NCBI GenBank assembly: GCA_937127205.1 | Contig: CAKZLS010000332.1 | Location: 1-9,839, forward strand | Direction: 5' to 3' | Source of the DNA: an uncultured Rhodospirillales bacterium | Lineage (GTDB): Bacteria; Pseudomonadota; Alphaproteobacteria; Rhodospirillales; Defluviicoccaceae | DNA: 9,839 bases | Shown here: positions 1-5,170 of the stretch, piece by piece | Layout: each line of letters opens with the position of its first letter | How positions within the stretch are numbered: position 1 is the stretch's first letter | Notes under the pieces: model-generated | Database searches by the model: none | What the model saw: only the letters and a program-made list of their open reading frames with translations | Told to the model about the DNA's origin: nothing | Program-made: the position numbers and the translations under genes

Positions 1-45
1 CAGATCCGCGTTGTCGTAGTGCAGGGGCGCCGGGGCCGCCGTCAT
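1..45 (-). CDS. Start of an unidentified gene (15 codons visible)
   Basis: On the minus strand an ATG at 45-43 overlaps the TGA stop (44-42) of the crotonase-like gene as ATGA, the usual sign of translational coupling. Only 15 codons are visible, reading MTAAPAPLHYDNADL, and the gene runs off the left edge. A purine-rich stretch (GGAAAGG on the minus strand) lies just upstream and could serve as ribosome binding site. The visible residues are too few to name a family. The YDNAD pattern faintly recalls the start of small CoA-binding Rossmann proteins that sit next to enoyl-CoA hydratase genes in related bacteria, but that is a guess. The frame, the open codons and the start/stop overlap are seen directly. 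Confidence 0.5.
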   Translation of the reverse strand, partial: MTAAPAPLHYDNADL

Positions 46-857
46 CGACCTTTCCACGGCGGCAAGGGTTGCTTGTTGATGAACGAATCGATGCCTGTTT
101 CGGCATCCTCGGTCAGCATATTGCAAGCCATTGTCTCACTAGCAAGCTCATATGCAGCCTGCATTCCAGCTTCTAACTGTCTGTAAAATAATTGTTTTCC
201 GAGAGCAATAGCGGCCGACGACTTGCCGGCGATCTTTTCCGCGAGTTCGGCCACGGCTTCGTCCAACCGGTCACGGCGGACCACCTTGTTGACCAAGCCG
301 TAGTTGAGCGCCGTCTCGGCGTCGATAAAATCACCGGTGAGCAGCATCTCCATCGCCTGTTTCCTTGGCATATTGCGGGTCAGCGCCACCATCGGGGTGG
401 AGCAGAAAAGGCCGAGATTGACCCCGGAAACCGCGAATCGCGCCTGTTCGACGGCAATGGCCAGGTCGCAGGTGGCAACGAGCTGGCAGCCGGCGGCGGT
501 TGCCGTTCCGTGGACGCGAGCAATAACCGGCTGTGGGATTCGAGTGATCGCCAGCATCACCCGGCCACATTGCTCGAACAGCGCCTCATAGGACTGGCGC
601 CCGGGACTGGCGCGCATCTCCTTAAGATCATGACCGGCGCAAAACGCTTTGCCGTTACCTTCAAGAATGACTACGCGCACCGAGGAATCTGTTGAAAGGG
701 CTTCAAATTCACTTTCCAAGCCGGTTAGCAACGCCACCGAAAGGGCGTTGAACTTATCCGGTCTGTTGAGGGTAAGGGTGGCGATGCCATTCTCATCGTG
801 ACGAAGGAGCACGGGAGAATCGGTCTCGGATGTGGTCGTGTCGGTGCGTGCGGTCAT
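42..857 (-). CDS. Crotonase-fold (enoyl-CoA hydratase/isomerase-like) protein, ECHDC3 type
   Basis: This 271-residue protein belongs to the crotonase superfamily, which binds acyl-CoA thioesters and stabilises an enolate in an oxyanion hole. The first oxyanion-hole segment, AFCAGHDLKEM, is at about 71-81, and the second, HGTATAAGCQLVATCDLA, at about 116-133. FAVSGVNLGLFCSTP (141-155) follows, with the PRKQAMEMLLTG helix near 164-175. The GTATAAGCQL and GVNLGLFCSTP pattern is that of the ECHDC3 subgroup. The two glutamates that carry out hydration in classical hydratases are replaced by Gln125 and Gly145, so hydratase activity is doubtful and the true reaction is unknown. The ATG at 857 is preceded by GAGAG with an 8-nt spacer. 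Residues 1-14 are a Thr/Ser/Asp-rich tail outside the fold. It is divergent from a thioesterase, which points to acyl-CoA handling, and overlaps the next minus-strand gene by ATGA. Confidence 0.9.
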   Translation of the reverse strand: MTARTDTTTSETDSPVLLRHDENGIATLTLNRPDKFNALSVALLTGLESEFEALSTDSSVRVVILEGNGKAFCAGHDLKEMRASPGRQSYEALFEQCGRVMLAITRIPQPVIARVHGTATAAGCQLVATCDLAIAVEQARFAVSGVNLGLFCSTPMVALTRNMPRKQAMEMLLTGDFIDAETALNYGLVNKVVRRDRLDEAVAELAEKIAGKSSAAIALGKQLFYRQLEAGMQAAYELASETMACNMLTEDAETGIDSFINKQPLPPWKGR

Positions 858-965
858 GTCAATTACTCTCAGTGTGTTTCAAGCCCACAATGTTCAAACT
901 TCGTGGCGGTCGGCGCAAGAAATTTGGTGTTTTCGGGCGCCGGATTCGCAAAGGAATCGAGAAAA

Positions 966-994
966 TTGACGTTTACGTAAACGTTAATTACCTT
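966..994 (+). promoter_or_regulatory. Probable promoter of the thioesterase gene
   Basis: TTGACG (966-971) and TACCTT (989-994) are separated by 17 bases and lie on the plus strand, with the GTG start of the thioesterase at 1037. Transcription would begin near 1001, giving a leader of about 35 nt. The -35 matches 5 of 6 consensus bases and the -10 is weaker at 3 of 6, as expected for a regulated promoter. The 16-bp palindrome lies within it. Confidence 0.4.
969..984. promoter_or_regulatory. Perfect 16-bp palindrome, probable operator of the divergent acyl-CoA genes
   Basis: ACGTTTACGTAAACGT is a perfect 16-bp inverted repeat in the gap between the divergent crotonase-like and thioesterase genes. 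It starts three bases after a TTG that can form a -35 box (TTGACG, 966-971). With a 17-base spacer the matching -10 is TACCTT (989-994), so the palindrome fills most of the spacer, where a bound regulator would control RNA polymerase. From memory, ACGT/TTTACG palindromes of this kind resemble sites of MerR-family LiuR regulators of branched-chain amino acid and acyl-CoA catabolism in proteobacteria. The regulator itself is not in this window. The palindrome is seen directly; the regulator family is inferred. Confidence 0.55.
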
Positions 995-1036
995 TGTCGT
1001 CAACCGACGAGTAGGACGAAGACAGGGAGAGCAATC

Positions 1037-1453
1037 GTGCCGGCCATTTCCGTCGAGGCATTCAACGAGATCATCCGCGCCGATCTGACGTGGGCGTTCG
1101 ATATGGGCATGAAGGCGGACGAGATCGGGAAAGGGACGGCGGTGCTTCGTCTGCCTTATCGATCCAGCATGCTCAGGCCCGGCGGTGTGATTGCCGGACC
1201 GATGATGATGGCGTTGGCCGATGCCTGCATGTTTGCGGTGGCTTTGTCAGTTATCGGCGAGGTCAAACTTGCGGTAACCACGAGTTTCAACATCAATTTT
1301 CTCCACCGCGCCAGCCCGGGAGATTTGCTCGCGGAGGGAAGCATTCTAAAGCTGGGGAAGCGGTTGGCGGTCGCCGACGTCGTGGTACATAGCGAGGGGC
1401 ACGAGAGGCCGGTGGCCCACGCCACGGGCACCTACTCGATCCCTCAGCTCTAG
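1037..1453 (+). CDS. PaaI-type hotdog-fold acyl-CoA thioesterase
   Basis: This 138-residue protein has the single hotdog domain of the 4HBT/PaaI family, whose members hydrolyse acyl-CoA thioesters in the cytoplasm as oligomers. The catalytic segment is LRPGGVIAGPMMMALADA (residues 46-63), in which Asp62 matches the catalytic Asp of E. coli PaaI. The strand TTSFNINFLHRASPGDLLAEG (81-101, broken by H90) is the standard CoA-site strand. The usual His-Gly-Gly before the helix is Ile-Ala-Gly here, as in a proteobacterial subgroup with the LRPGG signature. I chose GTG at 1037 because AGGGAGA (1024-1030) sits 6 nt upstream and the length fits the family. A longer in-frame extension to an ATG at 830 would run antisense into the neighbouring gene and is Cys/Arg-rich junk. 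The substrate cannot be read from the sequence; a fatty-acyl or aryl-CoA is likely from the divergent crotonase-like neighbour. Confidence 0.88.
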   Translation: MPAISVEAFNEIIRADLTWAFDMGMKADEIGKGTAVLRLPYRSSMLRPGGVIAGPMMMALADACMFAVALSVIGEVKLAVTTSFNINFLHRASPGDLLAEGSILKLGKRLAVADVVVHSEGHERPVAHATGTYSIPQL

Positions 1454-1455
1454 CC

Positions 1456-1929
1456 TCAGCTGTCCGCTGATACAGCTTTCGACCTGCTTTCGTGAGTAAA
1501 AGCTTCGTTAGCTTTTTCCACGTCTTCGCGCCTGCTTTCCATGAACGGCGCGTAAAGTTTGTCCCGGCCCAAGATGTGGGCGGTCAGCCAATTCTTCAAA
1601 AATGCCAGCACTTCGCGCTCGTGGATTGAGTCGGGATTGCGTTCATAGCGGTTGCGAATATCGGCAACCTGCGCCTTCAAGGTGCCGTGGGTGCGCGCGT
1701 GCGCATCGTAATCCGGGTAGTTTGCCGCTTTCATCAACGCTTCTTCGCGGTCGAAATGATATCCCGTGTAGTCCAGCAGTTCGCTGAGAACCTTATTCAC
1801 CGTCCCCTGGGGCTCCTTGGATTTGATCGCATCGTCGAGTTTATTGATCATACCGATCAAGACCTTGTGGTCTTCATCGATGGTTTCGGTCCCGACGCTG
1901 AGGTCTTCGGTCCAGTGGATGATGGGCAT
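1456..1929 (-). CDS. Bacteriohemerythrin (O2-binding diiron protein)
   Basis: This 157-residue single-domain hemerythrin forms a four-helix bundle with a non-haem diiron site that reversibly binds O2. Family members store or deliver oxygen, sense it, or bind NO. All seven iron ligands can be placed: His21 (DEDHK), His58 and Glu62 (HFDRE), His77 and His81 (HARTH), His118 and Asp123 (HILGRD). The N-terminal IHWTEDLSVGTETIDEDH is typical. Residues about 132-157 form a charged tail beyond the usual length of about 130, with no signal peptide or membrane segment, so the protein is soluble and cytoplasmic. The gene converges on the thioesterase gene with only 2 bp between the stops, so the two transcripts must overlap at their 3' ends. 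The ATG at 1929 has no strong Shine-Dalgarno sequence. An FNR-type box upstream suggests oxygen control. Confidence 0.95.
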   Translation of the reverse strand: MPIIHWTEDLSVGTETIDEDHKVLIGMINKLDDAIKSKEPQGTVNKVLSELLDYTGYHFDREEALMKAANYPDYDAHARTHGTLKAQVADIRNRYERNPDSIHEREVLAFLKNWLTAHILGRDKLYAPFMESRREDVEKANEAFTHESRSKAVSADS

Positions 1930-1973
1930 TGTCAGGTATCCCGGAGGCCTAAAAAGATGAACTTACGATCGGC

Positions 1974-2016
1974 AATATGCCGTATTGCGTTTCAACACGC
2001 ATTTGATTTCCATCAC
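1974..2016 (-). promoter_or_regulatory. FNR/CRP-type box with -10 element upstream of the hemerythrin gene
   Basis: TTGATTTCCATCAC at 2003-2016 matches 9 of 10 defined positions of the FNR-family consensus TTGAT-N4-ATCAA. On the minus strand, CATATT (1979-1974) resembles a -10 element. If transcription starts near 1968, the box is centred at about -41.5, the class II activator position, and the leader before the hemerythrin ATG is about 40 nt. An O2-binding protein under FNR/Fnr-like control makes biological sense. The box and spacing are seen directly; the regulator and its sign are inferred. Confidence 0.5.
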
Positions 2017-2144
2017 AGACAATCATGAAAAGACTTAAGAAACAACCGCCCGGATGACAAGGTCGCGGGTCGCGGGTTGGATGTCGCTGAGGCTGGAAGG
2101 GGAAGCCCAGCCAAAAGGCATTTACGGGTCTATGTGCCAGATCG

Positions 2145-2172
2145 TTGACTTGTCGGGATTGTGTGGCATACT
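2145..2172 (+). promoter_or_regulatory. Sigma-70-type promoter of rplM-rpsI
   Basis: TTGACT (2145-2150) and CATACT (2167-2172) are separated by 16 bases. The -35 matches 5 of 6 consensus bases and the -10 matches 4 of 6. The predicted start near 2180 leaves a leader of about 90 nt before rplM. No other hexamer pair this good lies between the two divergent genes. Confidence 0.65.
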
Positions 2173-2186
2173 CCGCCGCTTCTCGC

Positions 2187-2204
2187 GGGCGCTGGACAGC
2201 GTCC
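2187..2204 (+). promoter_or_regulatory. Hairpin near the 5' end of the rplM leader
   Basis: GGGCGCT pairs with AGCGTCC around a GGAC tetraloop (7 bp, one G-U). It falls just inside the predicted transcript. No T-run follows, so it is not a terminator. It could stabilise the messenger or be part of a protein-binding leader. Confidence 0.35.
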
Positions 2205-2233
2205 GTCGACCTTTTCGCTTAACTAAATATTTC

Positions 2234-2262
2234 TCCTAACCGAGAATAACGCACGATTAGGA
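2234..2262 (+). promoter_or_regulatory. Hairpin that hides the rplM ribosome binding site
   Basis: TCCTAACCG (2234-2242) pairs with CGATTAGGA (2254-2262) in eight Watson-Crick pairs with one C-A mismatch, closing an 11-nt loop. The 3' arm contains AGGA (2259-2262), the Shine-Dalgarno sequence 6 nt before the rplM ATG at 2269. Folding would block initiation. This is the layout expected of translational feedback by a ribosomal protein, and L13 is known to be autoregulated in other bacteria. The pairing is seen directly; regulation is inferred. Confidence 0.45.
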
Positions 2263-2268
2263 TGCCAG

Positions 2269-2727
2269 ATGCGAACGTACTCTGCAAAACCGGCTGACGT
2301 GGAGAGGAAGTGGTATGTGGTCGACGCCGAGGGCGTCGTTCTCGGCCGGCTTGCGAGCATTGTTGCTTCGCGATTGCGCGGCAAGCACCGCCCTCTCTAC
2401 ACGCCCCATATCGACTGTGGTGACAATATCATCGTGATCAACGCGGAGAAAGTGCGCCTGACCGGCCGCAAACGCGAAGACAAGGTGTTTTACTGGCACA
2501 CCGGATATCCGGGCGGGATCAAGCAACGTACCATGGCGCAGACCTTGGATGGCAAGCATCCGGAACGCGCGGTCCTGAAGGCGGTGGAACGAATGGTTCC
2601 GCGCTCGCCGCTCGGCCGCCAGCAAATGCGCAAGCTGCGCGTATACAAAGGCTCTGAACATCCGCACGAAGCGCAGGCACCTGTACTGCTCGACGTCGCG
2701 GCCATGAATCCCAAAAACAAGAGATAG
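2269..2727 (+). CDS. rplM: 50S ribosomal protein L13
   Basis: This 152-residue protein is L13 of the large ribosomal subunit, an early assembly protein that binds 23S rRNA. Family landmarks appear in order: WYVVDAEGVVLGRLAS (15-30), RGKHRPLYTPHIDCGD (37-52), HTGYPGGIK (77-85), and the C-terminal signature PRSPLGRQQMRKLRVYKG (111-128) followed by HPHEAQAP (131-138). The length is a little above the 142 residues of E. coli, as usual in alphaproteobacteria. The ATG at 2269 has AGGA 6 nt upstream. It is first in the pair with rpsI, which follows after 14 nt, the near-universal arrangement in bacteria. Expression is probably from the promoter at 2145-2172, with possible control by the leader hairpin. 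Confidence 0.98.
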   Translation: MRTYSAKPADVERKWYVVDAEGVVLGRLASIVASRLRGKHRPLYTPHIDCGDNIIVINAEKVRLTGRKREDKVFYWHTGYPGGIKQRTMAQTLDGKHPERAVLKAVERMVPRSPLGRQQMRKLRVYKGSEHPHEAQAPVLLDVAAMNPKNKR

Positions 2728-2741
2728 AAATAGATCAAGCG

Positions 2742-3233
2742 ATGGCTGAAGAAACCAAGACCTTGGAGGATCTCAAAGACGTCACGGGGATTGTCTCCTC
2801 GCCCGACGCTGTTGAGAGTGTATACACCGAGCCCCGGATCGACGCTTTCGGCCGCAGCTACTCTACCGGCAAGCGAAAGGATGCGGTTGCTCGTGTCTGG
2901 CTGAAACGCGGGAGCGGCAAGATCACCGTCAACGGGCGCGACGTGGAGACGTTCTTCGCTCGTCCGACGCTTAGGATGATCATCAATCAGCCGTTCCAAA
3001 CGGCCGAGCGCACCGGTCAGTATGACGTTGATTGCTCGGTGAAGGGCGGAGGGCTGTCTGGACAGGCCGGTGCTCTGCGTCACGGTATTAGCTGGGCACT
3101 GACATTCTATGAGCCGAGTCTCCGCGGCGTCCTCAAGAAGGGCGGATTTCTCACCCGCGACTCGCGCGTGGTGGAACGTAAGAAATACGGCAAGCCAAAA
3201 GCCCGACGAAGCTTCCAGTTCTCCAAGCGCTAA
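2742..3233 (+). CDS. rpsI: 30S ribosomal protein S9
   Basis: This 163-residue S9 is a small-subunit protein whose C-terminal tail reaches the P-site tRNA. The core begins at about residue 38 with RSYSTGKRKDAVARVWL and contains NGRDVETFF (64-72), GGGLSGQAGALRHGISWAL (102-120) and LTRDSRVVERKKYGKPKARR (137-156). The tail ends in FQFSKR, and the terminal Lys-Arg that contacts tRNA is intact. The first 35 or so residues are an acidic extension absent from E. coli S9 but common in alphaproteobacteria. It is translated from the rplM transcript. The 14-nt gap between the two genes has no strong Shine-Dalgarno sequence, so coupling to rplM translation is likely. Confidence 0.98.
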   Translation: MAEETKTLEDLKDVTGIVSSPDAVESVYTEPRIDAFGRSYSTGKRKDAVARVWLKRGSGKITVNGRDVETFFARPTLRMIINQPFQTAERTGQYDVDCSVKGGGLSGQAGALRHGISWALTFYEPSLRGVLKKGGFLTRDSRVVERKKYGKPKARRSFQFSKR

Positions 3234-3263
3234 GATCTTTGATCCGAGCGCAGACGTTCTGCG

Positions 3264-3292
3264 ACGGCCGCCGCGAGCGATCGCGCGGCCGT
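3264..3292 (+). terminator. GC-rich hairpin after rpsI (terminator or attenuator)
   Basis: ACGGCCGC (3264-3271) pairs with GCGGCCGT (3285-3292). Inside this, after one bulged C, GCGA (3273-3276) pairs with TCGC (3281-3284) around a GCGA tetraloop. The 12-bp stem is followed by TACGTTTA, a broken T-tract, so termination would be partial. The argC ATG is only 31 nt past the stem and no promoter pair lies between, so some readthrough into argC is expected. Confidence 0.6.
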
Positions 3293-3323
3293 TACGTTTA
3301 TCCGTATTTCGGGAACTGACGCC

Positions 3324-4391
3324 ATGACTTCAAAACAGACAGCCAAGGTGCGCGTGGCCATTATTGGCGCGAGCGGTTACACCGGGGCCGAACTGGTGCG
3401 GCTGCTGGTTCGTCATCCGCTGGTGGACATTGTCGCCATGACCGCCGACCGTAAGGCCGGGAAAACCTTGGGGTCCGTGTTTCCGCATCTGGCCGCGGTC
3501 GAGCGCGAAGCCACGCTTCCCGGTCTCACCGCCATCGACGCCGTCGACTGGACCGATATCGACGTCGCGTTTTGCGGATTGCCGCACGGAACCACGCAGC
3601 AGGTGGTGGCGGCCATGCCGTCGACCGTAAAAGTCATCGATTTGTCCGCGGACTTCCGGCTGCGGGATGTGGCAACCTATGCCGAGTGGTACGGCGATTC
3701 GCACAAAGCGCCCGAATTACAGAAGGAAGCGGTCTATGGCCTGACCGAGTTGGCCCGAGAGGACATTTCCAGAGCCCGCCTGGTCTCGTGTCCAGGATGC
3801 TACCCCACCTCGTGTCTGTTGCCGCTGGTGCCATTGCTCGAGGCGAACGTCATAAAATCGGTCGACATCATCATCGACGCCAAGTCCGGGGTCAGCGGCG
3901 CCGGAAGAGCAGCCAAGGAAGGGAGCCTGTTCGCTGAGGTTTCCGAAGGTGTACACGCTTATGGCGTGGCCAAGCACCGCCACGCCCCCGAAATCGAGCA
4001 GGCGCTGTCATTGGCGGCCGGGGGGACGGTCACCGCAAACTTCACACCGCATTTAATGCCCATGAACCGCGGAATCCTCTCCAGCATCTATGTCCGGCTG
4101 GCCGAAGGCGTCAGCGCCGACGACGCGCGCACAGCGTTGGCACGGCGGTATGATGGAGAACCGTTTGTCCATGTGTTGGAGAGCGGCTTCGCGCCCGCCA
4201 CACGCCATGTACGCGGTTCCAACAACTGTATTATCGGGGTATTCGCGGACCGGGTGCCGGGACGCGCCATTGTGCTGTCGGTTATCGACAACCTCATCAA
4301 AGGCGCTTCGGGTCAGGCGATTCAGAATATGAATGTGGTCTGCGGTTTCGACGAAACTACCGGGCTGCAGCAGCAGGCACTGTTTCCCTAA
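3324..4391 (+). CDS. argC: N-acetyl-gamma-glutamyl-phosphate reductase
   Basis: This 355-residue enzyme is ArgC of arginine biosynthesis. It reduces N-acetyl-gamma-glutamyl phosphate with NADPH to N-acetylglutamate semialdehyde in the cytoplasm. The N-terminal Rossmann domain has VRVAIIGASGYTGAELVRLL (9-28). CGLPHGTTQ (84-92) and DLSADFRLRD (106-115) are typical. The catalytic Cys159 lies in SCPGCYPTSC (155-164), and KHRHAPEI (217-224) carries the conserved His. MPMNRGILSSIYV and SGFAPATRHVRGSNNC near the C-terminus match the family. The length is that of the type 1 (long) ArgC. The ATG at 3324 lies behind a weak GGGAA. It is the third gene after rplM-rpsI, an order kept in many alphaproteobacteria, so it is probably expressed at least partly from the ribosomal-protein promoter. 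It converges with the dehydrogenase gene, with 6 bp between the stops. Confidence 0.97.
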   Translation: MTSKQTAKVRVAIIGASGYTGAELVRLLVRHPLVDIVAMTADRKAGKTLGSVFPHLAAVEREATLPGLTAIDAVDWTDIDVAFCGLPHGTTQQVVAAMPSTVKVIDLSADFRLRDVATYAEWYGDSHKAPELQKEAVYGLTELAREDISRARLVSCPGCYPTSCLLPLVPLLEANVIKSVDIIIDAKSGVSGAGRAAKEGSLFAEVSEGVHAYGVAKHRHAPEIEQALSLAAGGTVTANFTPHLMPMNRGILSSIYVRLAEGVSADDARTALARRYDGEPFVHVLESGFAPATRHVRGSNNCIIGVFADRVPGRAIVLSVIDNLIKGASGQAIQNMNVVCGFDETTGLQQQALFP

Positions 4392-4397
4392 ACCTGT

Positions 4398-5144
4398 TTA
4401 TCGCCCGGCCGAAACATCAAGCAATGCGCCGGTGACGTAAGACGAGGCATCGCCGAGCAGCCACATGATGGCCTCAGCGACCTCTTCCGCCGTTCCCTCC
4501 CGTCCAAGGGCTGTTCCGGCTCCCAATCTCGCCGCTCGGCCCGGCTGTCCGCCGCTCGCATGGATGTCGGTGTCGATCAGCCCGGGCCGGACGGCGTTCA
4601 CCCGCACACCTTGCGGCCCCAGTTCCTTGGCGAGACCGATTGTCAGGGTATCGACGGCGCCCTTGGACCCGGCATAGTCCACATACTCGAACGGCGATCC
4701 AAGCCGGGCGGCGGCCGACGAAACGTTGACGATGGCGCCGCCTTTTCCGTTGCGCGACTTCGACAGATATCGCGCGGCTTCACGCGCACACAGATACGCA
4801 CCGTAGACGTTGACATCGAACATGCGCTTCAGTCGGTCGGCACTCATTTCCGCGAGAGGGAGGGAAGGGGCGACAATGCCGGCATTGTTGACCAACCCAT
4901 CGAGTGCCCCGAGAGCGTTTTCGGCGGCTTGGAATAGGGAGAGCACGTCGCCCTCCACCGAGACGTCTCCCCGAAGGGCGACGGCACGACCGCCTGCGGC
5001 CTCAACCTCTGCGACGGTCTTTTGGGCGGCGTCGGCGTTGCCCGCGTAGTTAACCCCTACAGACCAGCCCCTTTCCGCTGCCAACCTGGCAGTTGCCCGG
5101 CCGATACCGCGGCTACCGCCGGTTATCAGGATCGATTTAGTCAT
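4398..5144 (-). CDS. Short-chain dehydrogenase/reductase, YgfF/glucose-1-dehydrogenase-like
   Basis: This 248-residue classical SDR is a single Rossmann domain that oxidises or reduces a hydroxyl or carbonyl group with NAD(P). It has TGGSRGIG (8-15) for the dinucleotide, NNAG (86-89), Asn112, Ser143, and Tyr157-x3-Lys161 of the catalytic tetrad. The block SAAARLGSPFEYVDYAGSKG (143-162) and HASGGQPGR (195-203) closely follow E. coli YgfF and related enzymes of unassigned substrate. The spacing from Ser143 to Tyr157 is one residue more than in FabG, as in that group. The C-terminal SSYVTGALLDVSAG is standard. The basic residue at Arg12 hints at NADP(H). It lies 26 bp downstream of parE on the same strand and may share its transcript. 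No strong ribosome binding site is visible. Confidence 0.9.
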   Translation of the reverse strand: MTKSILITGGSRGIGRATARLAAERGWSVGVNYAGNADAAQKTVAEVEAAGGRAVALRGDVSVEGDVLSLFQAAENALGALDGLVNNAGIVAPSLPLAEMSADRLKRMFDVNVYGAYLCAREAARYLSKSRNGKGGAIVNVSSAAARLGSPFEYVDYAGSKGAVDTLTIGLAKELGPQGVRVNAVRPGLIDTDIHASGGQPGRAARLGAGTALGREGTAEEVAEAIMWLLGDASSYVTGALLDVSAGR

Positions 5145-5170
5145 TTCAAGAGCTTCACAGCCGCGCGCCG

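Larger units (their letters stand above)
1930..2268. other. Intergenic region between the divergent hemerythrin and rplM genes
   Basis: This 339-bp stretch has no convincing gene. It holds the hemerythrin promoter on the minus strand, the rplM promoter and leader on the plus strand, and a middle part with no assigned role. That middle part contains a tandem 7-bp repeat (GGTCGCG at 2061-2067 and 2068-2074) and an inverted repeat (GGCTGG 2091-2096 with CCAGCC 2107-2112). An open frame at 2054-2239 lacks a ribosome binding site and family features, and it crosses the rplM promoter. Confidence 0.7.

Noticed and set aside
192..695. Long plus-strand open frame antisense to the crotonase-like gene
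   Set aside because: It is a codon-bias shadow of a high-GC gene; the minus-strand protein carries clear family motifs and this frame carries none.
830..1036. In-frame upstream extension of the thioesterase to an ATG at 830
   Set aside because: It would overlap the 5' end of the divergent crotonase-like gene, has no family similarity, and crosses the likely promoter and palindrome. GTG 1037 has a good ribosome binding site and gives the normal family length.
2091..2112. Hairpin GGCTGG/CCAGCC followed by AAAA in the hemerythrin-rplM gap, possible terminator or small RNA
   Set aside because: There is no T-tract on the 3' side in either orientation and no upstream promoter of its own that I can support.
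2054..2239. A 61-codon open frame upstream of rplM
   Set aside because: It has no ribosome binding site and no recognisable domain, and it runs through the best rplM promoter and leader.
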